From assembly GCF_042652645.1 (NCBI RefSeq), contig NZ_JBHSGU010000002.1, forward strand, positions 868,001-932,000: 64,000 bases of DNA. The letters are read 5' to 3'. The position numbers were made by a program, and so were the translations under genes. Within the stretch, counting starts at the first letter, position 1; each line of letters begins with the position of its first letter. Shown here one piece after another: positions 52,616 through 62,372 of the stretch. Below the pieces are notes generated by a model that was given only the letters and a program-made list of their open reading frames with translations, had not been told where the DNA came from and did not search any database. The DNA is from Glaciecola siphonariae. GTDB taxonomy: Bacteria > Pseudomonadota > Gammaproteobacteria > Enterobacterales > Alteromonadaceae.

Positions 52616-54298
52616 CTATTCGTGGTGCCATACAATTTTGTCGTCGTAATCGCCTAAGATAACCGACTTAAATCGCTCTTCAATCACGTGCCGTTTTACT
52701 TTTAGCGTGGGCGTTAGCAAGTCATTTTCAATAGACCACTCTTGTGAAAATACCACAATACGATCGAGCTTTTGATGGCTCTCAAGCTTGGCGTTTACCG
52801 ACGCAAGCGTGGCGCTTAAAGACGCAGATATCTCATCTTTGTTTTGACGACGCGCATCTTCAGAGAGCACGAGCAATGCAATGGGCTGAGGTAAATTAGT
52901 ACCAGTCACGCAAACCTGCTCAACAATGGGGTTTTCCATTATCTTCGCTTCAATGGGTGCGGGCGTGACGTACTTGCCTTTTTCGGTTTTAAAAATATCC
53001 TTCAATCGTCCGGTAATGCGAACATAACCCTCGGCATCTATTTCGCCTTTGTCACCGGTTCTAAGATAACCGTCATTAGTAAACACTCCGCTGGTTTTTT
53101 CTTGGTCTTTGTAATAGCCAATCATATTACAAGGTGACTTCACTTGAATCTCACCGTCTGATGCAATACGCAGATCAACGCCGTCGTACGCGCGCCCAAT
53201 GCTGCCAATCTTGTCTTTCCTAAAAGGAACGCTGCTGGTGCCGTACGCTGAGTTTTCGGTCATCCCCCAACCTTCTGAGATATTTACCCCAATGCGGGTA
53301 AACCACTCAATAGTCGCAGGCGCCAGCGGTGCAGAACCTGAGGCCCATAAACGCGCAGCGCCTAAGCCCATTTCTTCGCGAATTTTAGCCGCGACTTTTT
53401 TTCCGACAAAGGGAATACTCAACAGAAAATTTAGTTTCTTTTGAGGAATTTTTCCTAGCACGCCCATTTGAAATTTAGTCCATAAGCGCGGCACCGAAAT
53501 AAACAGCGTAGGTTGGCATGCCTTTACATCCCGCGTAAAGGTATCTAAAGACTCCACAAAACGCAGCGTCATGCCTGAGTAGAAGCTCGCTAGCTCTACC
53601 AGCACTCGTTCGGTAATATGCGCCAGCGGTAAGTAGCTCATAATGCGGTCTTGGTCGGTAACGGTCAGCGCGTTTAAGGAATTTTGCGCCGCCCAACAAA
53701 TGCTCTGATAGGTGTGCACGACGCCTTTAGGCTGACCGGTGCTGCCCGACGTATAAATGATCGTCATAATGTCATTCATATCAGGCACTGGACTCTCTTG
53801 CATCGGCTCTACATTTATAAAATCATCCCACTCGTGCGCACCGGGCAAATCAGGAAACGGAAAGTTTACGCTGACCAAGTCTTTTTTTGCCAATACCTCT
53901 TTTATAGCGTCGGTGCTGTCGAGCTTACCAATGAACATTAATGGGCATTGTGCATGGTCAAGCACATATGAGATGGTATCACTGCCTGCGGTTGCAAAAA
54001 TTGGCACAGAGACGTAACCGGCCATCATGATGCCTAAATCGGTAATAATCCAATCGGCTGTATTTTTTGCCAAAATCGCGATACGGGTGCCCGGCTCATA
54101 TCCAAACCCTTTGAGTTTGGCCGCCACTTTTCTGGCTTGTTCGGCAGTTTGCGCCCAAGTGTAGGTGCGCTCCTCAGCATTCGCGACTGGCTGAGTCATG
54201 TAGTGCTGCTCGGGGTGGTGTTGTTCCCAGTGATACAGTTTGCTTAATGGGGAGGTTACGAGTACGGGGTTTGCTATGTTGGGATTATCTAAAGGCAT
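52616..54298 (-). CDS. AMP-binding long-chain acyl-CoA synthetase-like ligase
   Basis: About 560 residues from ATG 54298, which has GGA six bases upstream; the ATG at 54304 has none. The P-loop IYTSGSTGQPKGVVHTY, the SEGWGMTENS motif and YLRTGDKGEIDAEGYVRITGR are all present. It activates fatty acids to acyl-CoA via acyl-AMP. It resembles the long-chain (FadD15-like) group rather than E. coli FadD. Functionally it could feed the beta-oxidation genes at 34-46 kb. Confidence 0.92.
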   Translation of the reverse strand: MPLDNPNIANPVLVTSPLSKLYHWEQHHPEQHYMTQPVANAEERTYTWAQTAEQARKVAAKLKGFGYEPGTRIAILAKNTADWIITDLGIMMAGYVSVPIFATAGSDTISYVLDHAQCPLMFIGKLDSTDAIKEVLAKKDLVSVNFPFPDLPGAHEWDDFINVEPMQESPVPDMNDIMTIIYTSGSTGQPKGVVHTYQSICWAAQNSLNALTVTDQDRIMSYLPLAHITERVLVELASFYSGMTLRFVESLDTFTRDVKACQPTLFISVPRLWTKFQMGVLGKIPQKKLNFLLSIPFVGKKVAAKIREEMGLGAARLWASGSAPLAPATIEWFTRIGVNISEGWGMTENSAYGTSSVPFRKDKIGSIGRAYDGVDLRIASDGEIQVKSPCNMIGYYKDQEKTSGVFTNDGYLRTGDKGEIDAEGYVRITGRLKDIFKTEKGKYVTPAPIEAKIMENPIVEQVCVTGTNLPQPIALLVLSEDARRQNKDEISASLSATLASVNAKLESHQKLDRIVVFSQEWSIENDLLTPTLKVKRHVIEERFKSVILGDYDDKIVWHHE

Positions 54299-54425
54299 GA
54301 CCATTCCAAAAAATTCTCACTAATTTTACATTACATTCACATACGCATGATAATGCAAGATTGGTCAATATTAACAACTGATTTTTTGTGATGATTACGC
54401 AGTTTTTTCAGTGATATAGCATTCG

Positions 54426-54461
54426 ATGCTCGCCAAATAGCGAGCACAAGGTGGCGAGCAT
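54426..54461. repeat. Ten-base inverted repeat with an alternative pairing
   Basis: ATGCTCGCCA and TGGCGAGCAT flank a 16-base loop that contains GCGAGC, which can pair with the same GCTCGC. It lies just after the sensor gene stop. No T run. Confidence 0.5.
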
Positions 54462-54469
54462 AGTCACAG

Positions 54470-57400
54470 TTAAGTCTGAGACGATGAACCAATACTGAAT
54501 ATATTTGTGTTATCGTTACTGACTTGTTCAAACCATGAGCGATTTAGCATGTCGTAAGTTTGCTCAACGGGGATGGGTCTGGAGAAATAGTAACCTTGCA
54601 ACATTCGGCATTTACTCGCTTGAAAATATCTAAACTGCTGTTCGCTTTCAATGCCCTCGGCCACCGTATCTAAGGCCAAGAGTTCGGCCATAATTAAGGT
54701 TGAATACACTATCGAAGATGTGGCTTTATCCTCTAGCACGTCTTTAACAAATGACTTATCGAGTTTTAGTACGTCAATTGGGAAGTCTTTGAGATACTTG
54801 AGCGACGAGTATCCTGTGCCGAAATCGTCTAGCGATATTTTAAAGCCAAGTTCACGCAGCTCATTCATATACGTCACGCTTTTATGACTGTTCTCCATTA
54901 ACAAGCTTTCAGTTATTTCAAAGCGAATCGTATGCGGCGGAAGGTTATATTTTGCTAGCAGGCCCATTAGCGAATCGGCATTAAAGGCACGATTAAAATG
55001 CTTGGCAGACAAATTAATGGCTACATAACCTGTAAAGCCCTGTTGATACCACTGTGCTAAATCTGCCACTGCACGATAGATTGCTTGCTCGGTCATCTCA
55101 ACAATGCAACCAATCTGCTCTGCCACTGGAATAAACACGTCAGGCGGTATCATTTTGTCTTCATCAAACCAGCGCATCAGCAGCTCGAAACCGGCGGTCT
55201 TGGCAGTGGTAATATCGATAATAGGCTGATAAAAATTGATAAATTCATTTTGTGCCAGCGCAACTTTGATCTTATTTTCTAGCAACATGTCGGCATGGAC
55301 TTTGTCGTTCATAGAAGGAACAAAATAAGAAAAGGCGTTTTTACCCTGCTGTTTGGCACTGTACATCGCAATGTCAGCATTTCTGACTAAATGCTCAGCA
55401 TCGTTAGCATGGTCAGGGTATAAGGCAACGCCAATGCTCGCAGAAATATTCACAGCTTGATGACCAATAGACACCGGCTTTTCAATTATTTTAAGCACAT
55501 CGCGACATATTTTATCAATCGCTTCTTTATCTTTTACTTCGCTCAGCACGATAATAAATTCATCACCGCCAATGCGGGCGACACTGTCTTGACCTCTAAA
55601 TTTACTTGCAAGCCTGCGCGCCACTTCCATCAGCACTTGGTCGCCAGCTTCATGACCAAAACTATCATTGATGGGTTTAAATCTGTCTAAGTCCACAAAC
55701 AATACAGCTAGCTTTTCAAGATGACGTTTAGAGTAATGAATACCCTGTTTTAACCTTTCTATTAATAAAGATCGGTTTATCAAACCGGTTAACACGTCAT
55801 AATTAGCCAGCTTTTGTAAGGCTCGCTGAGCCTCAATTTGGTCAGTAATATCGGTGAAGATGCATAAATAATGATCAATTTCAAAACGGTTACTCTGTTT
55901 CTCAATCGCCTTTACGTCGGCCAGCAGGGTTAATTTATTTTGCAAAACGTGTACGTTAGCTTCAGTTTTATATCTGTCCCCTGCTTTTAAACTTTTTAAA
56001 TGATTGTGTAATAACTTCAATTCATCTTCGTGCTCTTGATTAATGCGTTGAATCTGCACGTCTAAAGGGCGACGGGAGTCAATGCCAAAAGCTTGCATAA
56101 AGGAAGGATTAGCCGCGATAGGTCGTAGTTTGCTGTCGAATATTAATACCCAATCTCGAGTATGATTAAAGGCTTCGCCAAACACTTTCAGCTTCTCTTT
56201 TGCCGCGACCGATTCGGTCAAATTTGTGTAGGTTCCGCTAACCGACCGTATCCCCTCTCCCAAGGTTTTTAGGCTTCCTACATCTCTATACCAGAGGCTT
56301 TTACCCGACAAACCAATCAGGCGATAGGTCACGTCAAGCTGCGTATCTTGCTGCGCTATAAATTGCGCCCAGTTTTTTAAGTATTCTTGCTTGTCTTCTG
56401 GGTGAATTAATGCTGTGAATTCATCAAAATCAAGTGATTCGTAGGGCAGCTCTAAATCATATACTAGGCGCTTTCCTGAAATGGTATTTGTATCGCTTTG
56501 CCACTGCCAAATATCAGCATTACTTGCTTTGAGCGCATCGGTTAACTGAATATTGTATTGGGCCACTTTTTTATTTGCGGCATTAATGACTCTTTGTACT
56601 TTATGTCTGCGCCAAACAATCATTAAAAATACCGTCGCTGCCAGCACGCAGTAGGCGACAACCGCCCAAGGCGAAGCCCAAGGCTGATGCTTAACAGATA
56701 CCATTATAAAGGCTGCAAGATTAGCATCAGCGGGCCCCGTCGCCGGTCGCACTTCAATCTTGTAGTCACCCGGCTCTAGTGTAGGCAGTAATATCTGGTT
56801 ACTGTTAACTGGAGGATAGTTAGTCGTGCGCCCTGCCCTGGTAATACTGTACTGAAAACGATTTGCGCCATATTGCGCGAAATTAAGCATGCTGAATTTA
56901 AGCGTCAAGCCAATATCATCTGGCTCTAGCACAATAGCTTGACCATGTAAGTCGGTGAAAGGCAGGGCAAGCTCTCGGTTGGCCACAGATACAGAGGTAA
57001 TAACCGGTTGCGCAAGGCCTTCTGAGTCTTTTGATTTTAGGCTCAAGGGATTAAATATGCTAAAGCCTAAATTACCGCCGTAGGCAAGACGACCGTCGGC
57101 AAGGTGTAGATGAGCACCCTCGTTAAATTCGGCCGATGCAAGACCGCTCGCAAACCCAAAGCTTTGCACGGTAAAATCACTTGTAGACAGTGAATGAATA
57201 CCGGAATGTGAAGAAAACCAGATATCGCCTTCACCATCCAAGGCCAATCCGTAAATTACCGTTGTGGATAACTGGTTACTTTTATTAAAAAGGGCAAGTT
57301 CAGAAAATGTTCGACCGTCGAGCTGATATAAACCAAGTCCCGTATAGGCTAGCCAAACATTGTTGTTTGTATCTCGGATAAAGCTACTGGGCTTGGTCAT

Positions 57401-59113
57401 CATGTTGGCGCCATCATCTGCGGCAGAATGCAGTAAGCTTGGCGCTAGAGACGCTTGATCAATCCCCCACAGCTGCGCTGTACCCGATACCAATATTTGT
57501 CCAGAGACTGCATCGAAACCTAAAAAATGCATGTAGTTTGCCGCGGCATTATGGAAAGAGTTGCTACTAGTCTCTACTGAGCGAACCGTTTGAGACACAA
57601 AATCAATACGATGGATGCCCTGCTCGTTGCTCACCCAAAGTATCTCGCGCCCTTGGGGCAGGATAGAAAACGCGTACTGGTTAAGCACGGTTGCTATTTC
57701 ATCTGAGAATCTCGCATTATCGAGAAGCTGTCCGCTTTGCGTGTCAAATTGTGTGACGCCTTCGCCGTGTGCGACCCAAAACACGTCGCGTGAATAAGGC
57801 TCGATTTCCAATATAGATGCAGAGGTATAATCGGGCTGGTCATCATCACTTACTAAGTATTGAGTTAACGACTGACTGTTTAAATCCAGCCGATTTAACC
57901 CATTCTCGGTGCCAATCCACATCTCACTACTGCTGTTTTGAAATAGCGCTTGAACGGAGTTATGGCTCAGATTCGCCTTGGCCTTTGCGTTAGTCGACGC
58001 GAATATGTTGGTAAATGCTAAACTTCTGGGTGACCACAACATCGCGCCACTTACGTAGGTAGCCATCCAAATGTTTCCGGCTCTATCAAATGCTAAGTCC
58101 ATCACATCTGGATGCGACAAAACCTCAAACTGTTTATTTAACTCAAACAAGAGCTTAAATTCACTAGCGTCCGCAGAGGTTAAAAACAGTCCTAAATCGG
58201 TTGCCACATAGATTTTATCCGGTGAGCGATACGCGACTTGCCATATGTTTCTGTTCGCTTCCAACACCTTGATTTGCGGAGCAGTCCAATCTGCGTATAA
58301 GTGATTCATAAGCTGGGCAATATCAAGCTCATATAGCCCTTGCACCGTCCCCACCCACAATTTTTTTCCCGTCGGCGAAGATAAGTGTTTTACATTGTGC
58401 GCGTTAACATTATCGCTAGGGGTATGCGGAACAAGTTGCAGCACCCCGCTTGTGGTATTGAAGGCCCACAAATGCAGCGTTGTTCCAATAAAATAGGTGT
58501 TTTTGTGGACGTAAAACGCCCTAATACTTTCACCCGCATCTATTTGCGCATCGTTTAACGCAAAAACGCTTTGCGTTTTATTCGTCGCCATATCAATGCT
58601 GTGTATTGATTCATTTAGCGCCACCAACACTCTGTTCTCATCAATATTCATCATCGCATCTGAGTATTGCGGCCAGTCCGCATCATCGCGATAAGGTAAA
58701 TTAAGCAGTTCAGTGACCGAGCCATCTGTTTTATCAAACTTCAGAATGCCATTTAAACCCGTTGATAATATCAAGTAGCGCTGGTCAAACTCATGAATAT
58801 AGTACACGGGGTTGTTATCTAGCATGTTGTTTTGACCAGAGACTTTTACTACCTCGTGGCCATCATAGCGGTCTAGCCCATCTTCTGTGCCAAGCCATAA
58901 GAAGCCCTCAGAGTCGACTAAAATTGCTTCAACGGTATCTTGCGAAAGTCCAGTTGTGGTGTCTAAGTAAGTCAGGCGTGGAGAAACAACTTCAGGTGTG
59001 TAAGCGAGGGAAGGACCGTCAGCATGGGCTGAAAAAGATAACAGACAAGATAAGCCTATCGCAAAAACAACAAACGCACATAGGCGGTAAAGAACATAGA
59101 CGAGATTCGTCAT
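54470..59113 (-). CDS. Propeller-sensor PAS-GGDEF-EAL protein
   Basis: About 1547 residues from ATG 59113; a TTG at 59128 would add five. A signal/anchor segment (residues about 5-32) precedes a large periplasmic region of two-component-regulator propeller repeats (such as TTGLSQDTVEAILVDSEGFL and DSEGFLWLGTEDGLDRYDG) and a Y_Y_Y domain (about 730-800). A membrane helix (near 815-835) is followed by two PAS regions, GGDEF and EAL. The cyclase site RIGGDEF is intact (about 1181). The EAL motif reads GFELLMRW, an ELL variant that keeps the metal-binding Glu; DDFGTGYSSL is intact. A periplasm-to-cyclic-di-GMP sensor. Confidence 0.92.
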   Translation of the reverse strand: MTNLVYVLYRLCAFVVFAIGLSCLLSFSAHADGPSLAYTPEVVSPRLTYLDTTTGLSQDTVEAILVDSEGFLWLGTEDGLDRYDGHEVVKVSGQNNMLDNNPVYYIHEFDQRYLILSTGLNGILKFDKTDGSVTELLNLPYRDDADWPQYSDAMMNIDENRVLVALNESIHSIDMATNKTQSVFALNDAQIDAGESIRAFYVHKNTYFIGTTLHLWAFNTTSGVLQLVPHTPSDNVNAHNVKHLSSPTGKKLWVGTVQGLYELDIAQLMNHLYADWTAPQIKVLEANRNIWQVAYRSPDKIYVATDLGLFLTSADASEFKLLFELNKQFEVLSHPDVMDLAFDRAGNIWMATYVSGAMLWSPRSLAFTNIFASTNAKAKANLSHNSVQALFQNSSSEMWIGTENGLNRLDLNSQSLTQYLVSDDDQPDYTSASILEIEPYSRDVFWVAHGEGVTQFDTQSGQLLDNARFSDEIATVLNQYAFSILPQGREILWVSNEQGIHRIDFVSQTVRSVETSSNSFHNAAANYMHFLGFDAVSGQILVSGTAQLWGIDQASLAPSLLHSAADDGANMMTKPSSFIRDTNNNVWLAYTGLGLYQLDGRTFSELALFNKSNQLSTTVIYGLALDGEGDIWFSSHSGIHSLSTSDFTVQSFGFASGLASAEFNEGAHLHLADGRLAYGGNLGFSIFNPLSLKSKDSEGLAQPVITSVSVANRELALPFTDLHGQAIVLEPDDIGLTLKFSMLNFAQYGANRFQYSITRAGRTTNYPPVNSNQILLPTLEPGDYKIEVRPATGPADANLAAFIMVSVKHQPWASPWAVVAYCVLAATVFLMIVWRRHKVQRVINAANKKVAQYNIQLTDALKASNADIWQWQSDTNTISGKRLVYDLELPYESLDFDEFTALIHPEDKQEYLKNWAQFIAQQDTQLDVTYRLIGLSGKSLWYRDVGSLKTLGEGIRSVSGTYTNLTESVAAKEKLKVFGEAFNHTRDWVLIFDSKLRPIAANPSFMQAFGIDSRRPLDVQIQRINQEHEDELKLLHNHLKSLKAGDRYKTEANVHVLQNKLTLLADVKAIEKQSNRFEIDHYLCIFTDITDQIEAQRALQKLANYDVLTGLINRSLLIERLKQGIHYSKRHLEKLAVLFVDLDRFKPINDSFGHEAGDQVLMEVARRLASKFRGQDSVARIGGDEFIIVLSEVKDKEAIDKICRDVLKIIEKPVSIGHQAVNISASIGVALYPDHANDAEHLVRNADIAMYSAKQQGKNAFSYFVPSMNDKVHADMLLENKIKVALAQNEFINFYQPIIDITTAKTAGFELLMRWFDEDKMIPPDVFIPVAEQIGCIVEMTEQAIYRAVADLAQWYQQGFTGYVAINLSAKHFNRAFNADSLMGLLAKYNLPPHTIRFEITESLLMENSHKSVTYMNELRELGFKISLDDFGTGYSSLKYLKDFPIDVLKLDKSFVKDVLEDKATSSIVYSTLIMAELLALDTVAEGIESEQQFRYFQASKCRMLQGYYFSRPIPVEQTYDMLNRSWFEQVSNDNTNIFSIGSSSQT

Positions 59114-59564
59114 AACGAGCACCAACAAACAACCTTAAAATGCCAATATTGCGCTACGTCCTTGTCTCTTGGCTTGAGACATATTAGTAACACAGTGATA
59201 TGTGCAAATCTATAGGGTTTTTGCGCGACTCGTTTTTACATTAATCTAGTAAAAACAGTATTTTATGAAAAACTAGACCCACTGGTAGTTGAAGAAACAT
59301 TATTTGTCAATATTGCTTTAATTTTTTTTAATGCAGAAGCATTTGAATATCTTAGAGTTTTTTAAAAATAGCAATGAACTGCGTTCAGGTTTACATTCAT
59401 GAATAAAAAACTCGACATAAGTCTAAAATGATATTGACAAAAAAATAAAACTTTTGTTTAAAAAATTGATGTCAATCCATGCTACTTCAATGGCCTTTTC
59501 ACATCATTTGTACGTTTTTTGTTCAATTTTGACATAGCAACACATAAACGAGCATAAGGCTTTG
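59114..59564. other. 451-bp AT-rich intergenic region
   Basis: No gene supported. An inverted pair ATTGACA (59433-59439) and TGTCAAT (59470-59476) flanks poly-A/T sequence. On the plus strand TTGACA with a 17-base spacer and TTTAAA forms a promoter-like element that would point antisense to the RNase J-like gene. Otherwise only A/T tracts. Confidence 0.5.
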
Positions 59565-60932
59565 CTAGTTCTCGATTGCAATGCGTCCTGACGATACATA
59601 GTTTCGTTTAATTGAGACATTTTGCCTCAGAATAAATAAATCGCCGTTTTTTCCAAGCAATTGTTTTGTCACGCCTGCGGCCTTAGCTACCTCCGCATTC
59701 GCTCGCATGTGCTCAGCCTCGCCGTGCACGGGTATAGCTATCTGCGGTTTAACAAATTGGTACATATCATGTAAATCGCCTTGGTTAGGATGACCAGATG
59801 CATGAATCACTTCGTCACAGTGTTCAGATTGAAATACCTCAATATTTCGCGACTTTAATTTGCTGACAATATTCGCAATGGGTTTTTCGTTACCGGGGAT
59901 CACAATGCTGCTGAATATCACAGTATCACCCTCGTCCAGATCGCAATCTCTGTGCTCATTGGCAGCAAGTTTAGCAAGACCTGCTCGAGGTTCGCCCTGA
60001 CTCCCAGTGGCAATAATCATAACTTCATGAGGCGGTAAATAACCAATATGTCGGCGATGTGTCAGTTTAAGATCGTCCGGCCAGTAGCCACAGCGGCGCG
60101 CCACGCTAACCATGTTCTCAAGCGAGCGGCCGAAAAGCGCAGCATAACGGTTCGAATTATTAGCGATTTTTACCAGCGTAATTAATCTGGCAACATTACT
60201 TGCAAAACAGCTCACCACCACCCGCCCTTTTGCACGGCTTATAATGTTACCTAAGCCCTTTTCGCAGGCTTTTTCAGACCGAGAATATCCGGGTTTTAAG
60301 GCATTGGTTGAATCGCAAACCATTGCAATAATATTATCCGCTGCCATATTTTTGAATATGTCGCGGTTAAAGGGCTTGCCAATCACCGGCTGACTATCAA
60401 TCTTCCAATCAGCCGTGTGAAAGATACTGCCAAGAGCGGTCGTAATTTTTATCGCCTGGGGCTCGGGAAGCGAATGGGTAATGTCAAGCCAGCTAACAGT
60501 AAATGGGCCAATATCTAAGGTCGTGTTTTGCTCTATTATGACAATGGGTAGATTCTCATATCGGCCTTTTTGGTAAAATTTACGTTTAAGGACCTCCGCG
60601 GTAAACGCAGTAGCGTAAATCGGGCAACCTAGAGACGGCCACAAGGCCGTTACCGCGCCAATATGATCCTCGTGAGCGTGGGTAAGCACTAAACCGCACA
60701 GACTGTCTTTGCGGTTCTCTATAAAACTGGGGTCGGGCGCGACAACATCATGGAGCTTCGCTCCGGGGCGATTATCGTCATCCGGATTGAGAGGACTCTG
60801 GAAGGTTGCCCCGCAGTCAACCATTAACCACGACTGGCTATGCCCATATAAATTCATGTTCATGCCGATTTCGCCCGTGCCTCCTAGCGGCAAAAACCAG
60901 AGTTCTTGTGCGTTTGGTAATGCTAAATCCAT
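59565..60932 (-). CDS. RNase J-like metallo-beta-lactamase nuclease
   Basis: About 455 residues from ATG 60932 (MDLALPNAQELWFLPLGGTG); the open frame runs 39 codons further but has no homology-like sequence. The zinc motif HAHEDH covers residues 85-90, and the segment GGTGEIGMNMNLY near residue 17 is the usual RNase J opening. HPNQGDLHDMY and PVHGEAEHMRAN are the diagnostic later motifs. It is shorter than full RNase J (about 555 residues), lacking most of the C-terminal domain. RNase J has both endo- and 5'-exonuclease activity; whether this protein keeps them is unknown. Confidence 0.85.
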   Translation of the reverse strand: MDLALPNAQELWFLPLGGTGEIGMNMNLYGHSQSWLMVDCGATFQSPLNPDDDNRPGAKLHDVVAPDPSFIENRKDSLCGLVLTHAHEDHIGAVTALWPSLGCPIYATAFTAEVLKRKFYQKGRYENLPIVIIEQNTTLDIGPFTVSWLDITHSLPEPQAIKITTALGSIFHTADWKIDSQPVIGKPFNRDIFKNMAADNIIAMVCDSTNALKPGYSRSEKACEKGLGNIISRAKGRVVVSCFASNVARLITLVKIANNSNRYAALFGRSLENMVSVARRCGYWPDDLKLTHRRHIGYLPPHEVMIIATGSQGEPRAGLAKLAANEHRDCDLDEGDTVIFSSIVIPGNEKPIANIVSKLKSRNIEVFQSEHCDEVIHASGHPNQGDLHDMYQFVKPQIAIPVHGEAEHMRANAEVAKAAGVTKQLLGKNGDLFILRQNVSIKRNYVSSGRIAIEN

Positions 60933-61153
60933 AGTACTTCGCAACTTATGTGTGTTGAGTAAGGTGATGCTAATGTATTGTGTATTGGTACACACAAAGC
61001 TGCGGAGTCGATCTGTAGTATTTTGTACAAATAAGATTAATCTGCTCACTTATTGTGATTTCAGTGGCATACTATCGTATGTTTATCTTTGTTCATTTAT
61101 CGTGCTGGCCTTAAAAATATGCACCTTACATTTATATTTTCTATACTTTCAAT

Positions 61154-61888
61154 ATGACTAAACATATTGGGCATCCCACTAAACAAAACAGCCAGCGCAA
61201 CATAACGCTAGATATGACGCGTACGCTTGCGATTGTCCTGATGGTGATTTTTCACTTTATTTACGATTTGAAGCTATTTGGATGGATTGACTGGGATATT
61301 CCAGACGGTCAGGGTTGGCAGCAATTTAGGTGGGTAATTGTCAGCCTGTTTTTTTTGGCGTTGGGGTCAAGCTTACATTTTGCCTATGCCAGTAGCATCA
61401 ACTACTCTAAATTTTTAAAACGCGTGCTGCAAATTAGCGCAGGCGCCTTACTCATATCTATTGCCAGCTATATTGCCATACCCAGTAACTGGATATTTTT
61501 TGGCGTCTTACATTTTTTAGCACTGGCAAGCATCATATGCGTGGGCTTTGCCAACTGGCCTAAACTGAGCTTTATCATCGGTATATCGTTTTTCATTTTA
61601 GCTGCGAGCGACGTGCTTATCTCTCGATGGCCCTTTCATCTTTTGTTTGATGGTTTACCTGACTATACCAATGATTTTGTTGCACCCGTACCGTGGCTCG
61701 GTATGGTGTTCTTAGGCATCAGCTTGGGTCACACTCAATGGCTTAAACGTGACCCACTGCAAGGTAAAATTAATCCGGCTGTGCTCCGGTTTGCGGTGTG
61801 GCCTGGACAACATGGCTTAATGATATATTTACTGCATCAGCCCATCATGATAGCGCTATTGTACGGCTTATCTCTTGTTATCAGTTGA
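61154..61888 (+). CDS. DUF1624 / heparan-alpha-glucosaminide acetyltransferase-like membrane protein
   Basis: A 244-residue membrane protein with about seven hydrophobic helices. The N-terminal TLDMTRTLAIVLMVIFHFIYD and the later LLFDGLPDYTNDF and PWLGMVFLGISLGH are typical of DUF1624 proteins, which are related to acyltransferase-3 and HGSNAT families. It may transfer an acyl group across the inner membrane; the acceptor is unknown. TATACT lies six bases before the ATG, and there is no Shine-Dalgarno, so it may be leaderless. Confidence 0.85.
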   Translation: MTKHIGHPTKQNSQRNITLDMTRTLAIVLMVIFHFIYDLKLFGWIDWDIPDGQGWQQFRWVIVSLFFLALGSSLHFAYASSINYSKFLKRVLQISAGALLISIASYIAIPSNWIFFGVLHFLALASIICVGFANWPKLSFIIGISFFILAASDVLISRWPFHLLFDGLPDYTNDFVAPVPWLGMVFLGISLGHTQWLKRDPLQGKINPAVLRFAVWPGQHGLMIYLLHQPIMIALLYGLSLVIS

Positions 61889-61921
61889 TATGCTCGCCCA
61901 AATGTAAGAAATGAAACAATA

Positions 61922-62290
61922 CTACCAAATGCCGAAGGGCAAAGGTTTAGGTATTTCGCGCACAAACGTAAATTGATATTGATTCCCCTGCTGCTGGGCA
62001 ATTACCTCCCACTGAAGCGCCTCAAAGGTTTGCGTGAAATTATGCGAGAGCAGAGGACCTTTAATACGCGACTGATAATGCAAGCGCGTATCTGAACTAC
62101 GCTGAGACAGTATTTCATATTGTTCATACCCGCTGAATCGCGTTGCGTAAACCAGCACCTGATTTACCTGCTCGGGCGAAAAATTATCATAAACAATGAT
62201 GTAATCGTCATCGGCATGACTCTTATTGGGAAGACCCATAAAAACAAGCGCGCAAAATACGGCAAGCCATCTTAGGTAAATTTGCAACAC
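61922..62290 (-). CDS. Hypothetical secreted protein (122 aa), third gene of unrecognised cluster
   Basis: The start is GTG 62290 or TTG 62287; AAGGAG lies just upstream, and spacing favours TTG. A signal peptide (WLAVFCALVFMGLPNKSHA) ends near residue 26. The mature part is about 95 residues, beta-rich in appearance, with no cysteine in the mature region and a C-terminal PKPLPFGIW. It follows the second cluster gene by 82 bases on the same strand. No family recognised. Confidence 0.65.
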   Translation of the reverse strand: MLQIYLRWLAVFCALVFMGLPNKSHADDDYIIVYDNFSPEQVNQVLVYATRFSGYEQYEILSQRSSDTRLHYQSRIKGPLLSHNFTQTFEALQWEVIAQQQGNQYQFTFVREIPKPLPFGIW

Positions 62291-62372
62291 ATCTCCTTGG
62301 GGCGTTACTGTAGCGGGCTAAAGACTACTGTGCCTAAGCAACATACAAACACAAGCTATCCATAGCACAAAA

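Noticed and set aside
59434..59462. Promoter-like TTGACA-N17-TTTAAA on the plus strand
   Set aside because: No gene follows on that strand; probably a chance match in AT-rich DNA, so not listed as a promoter.
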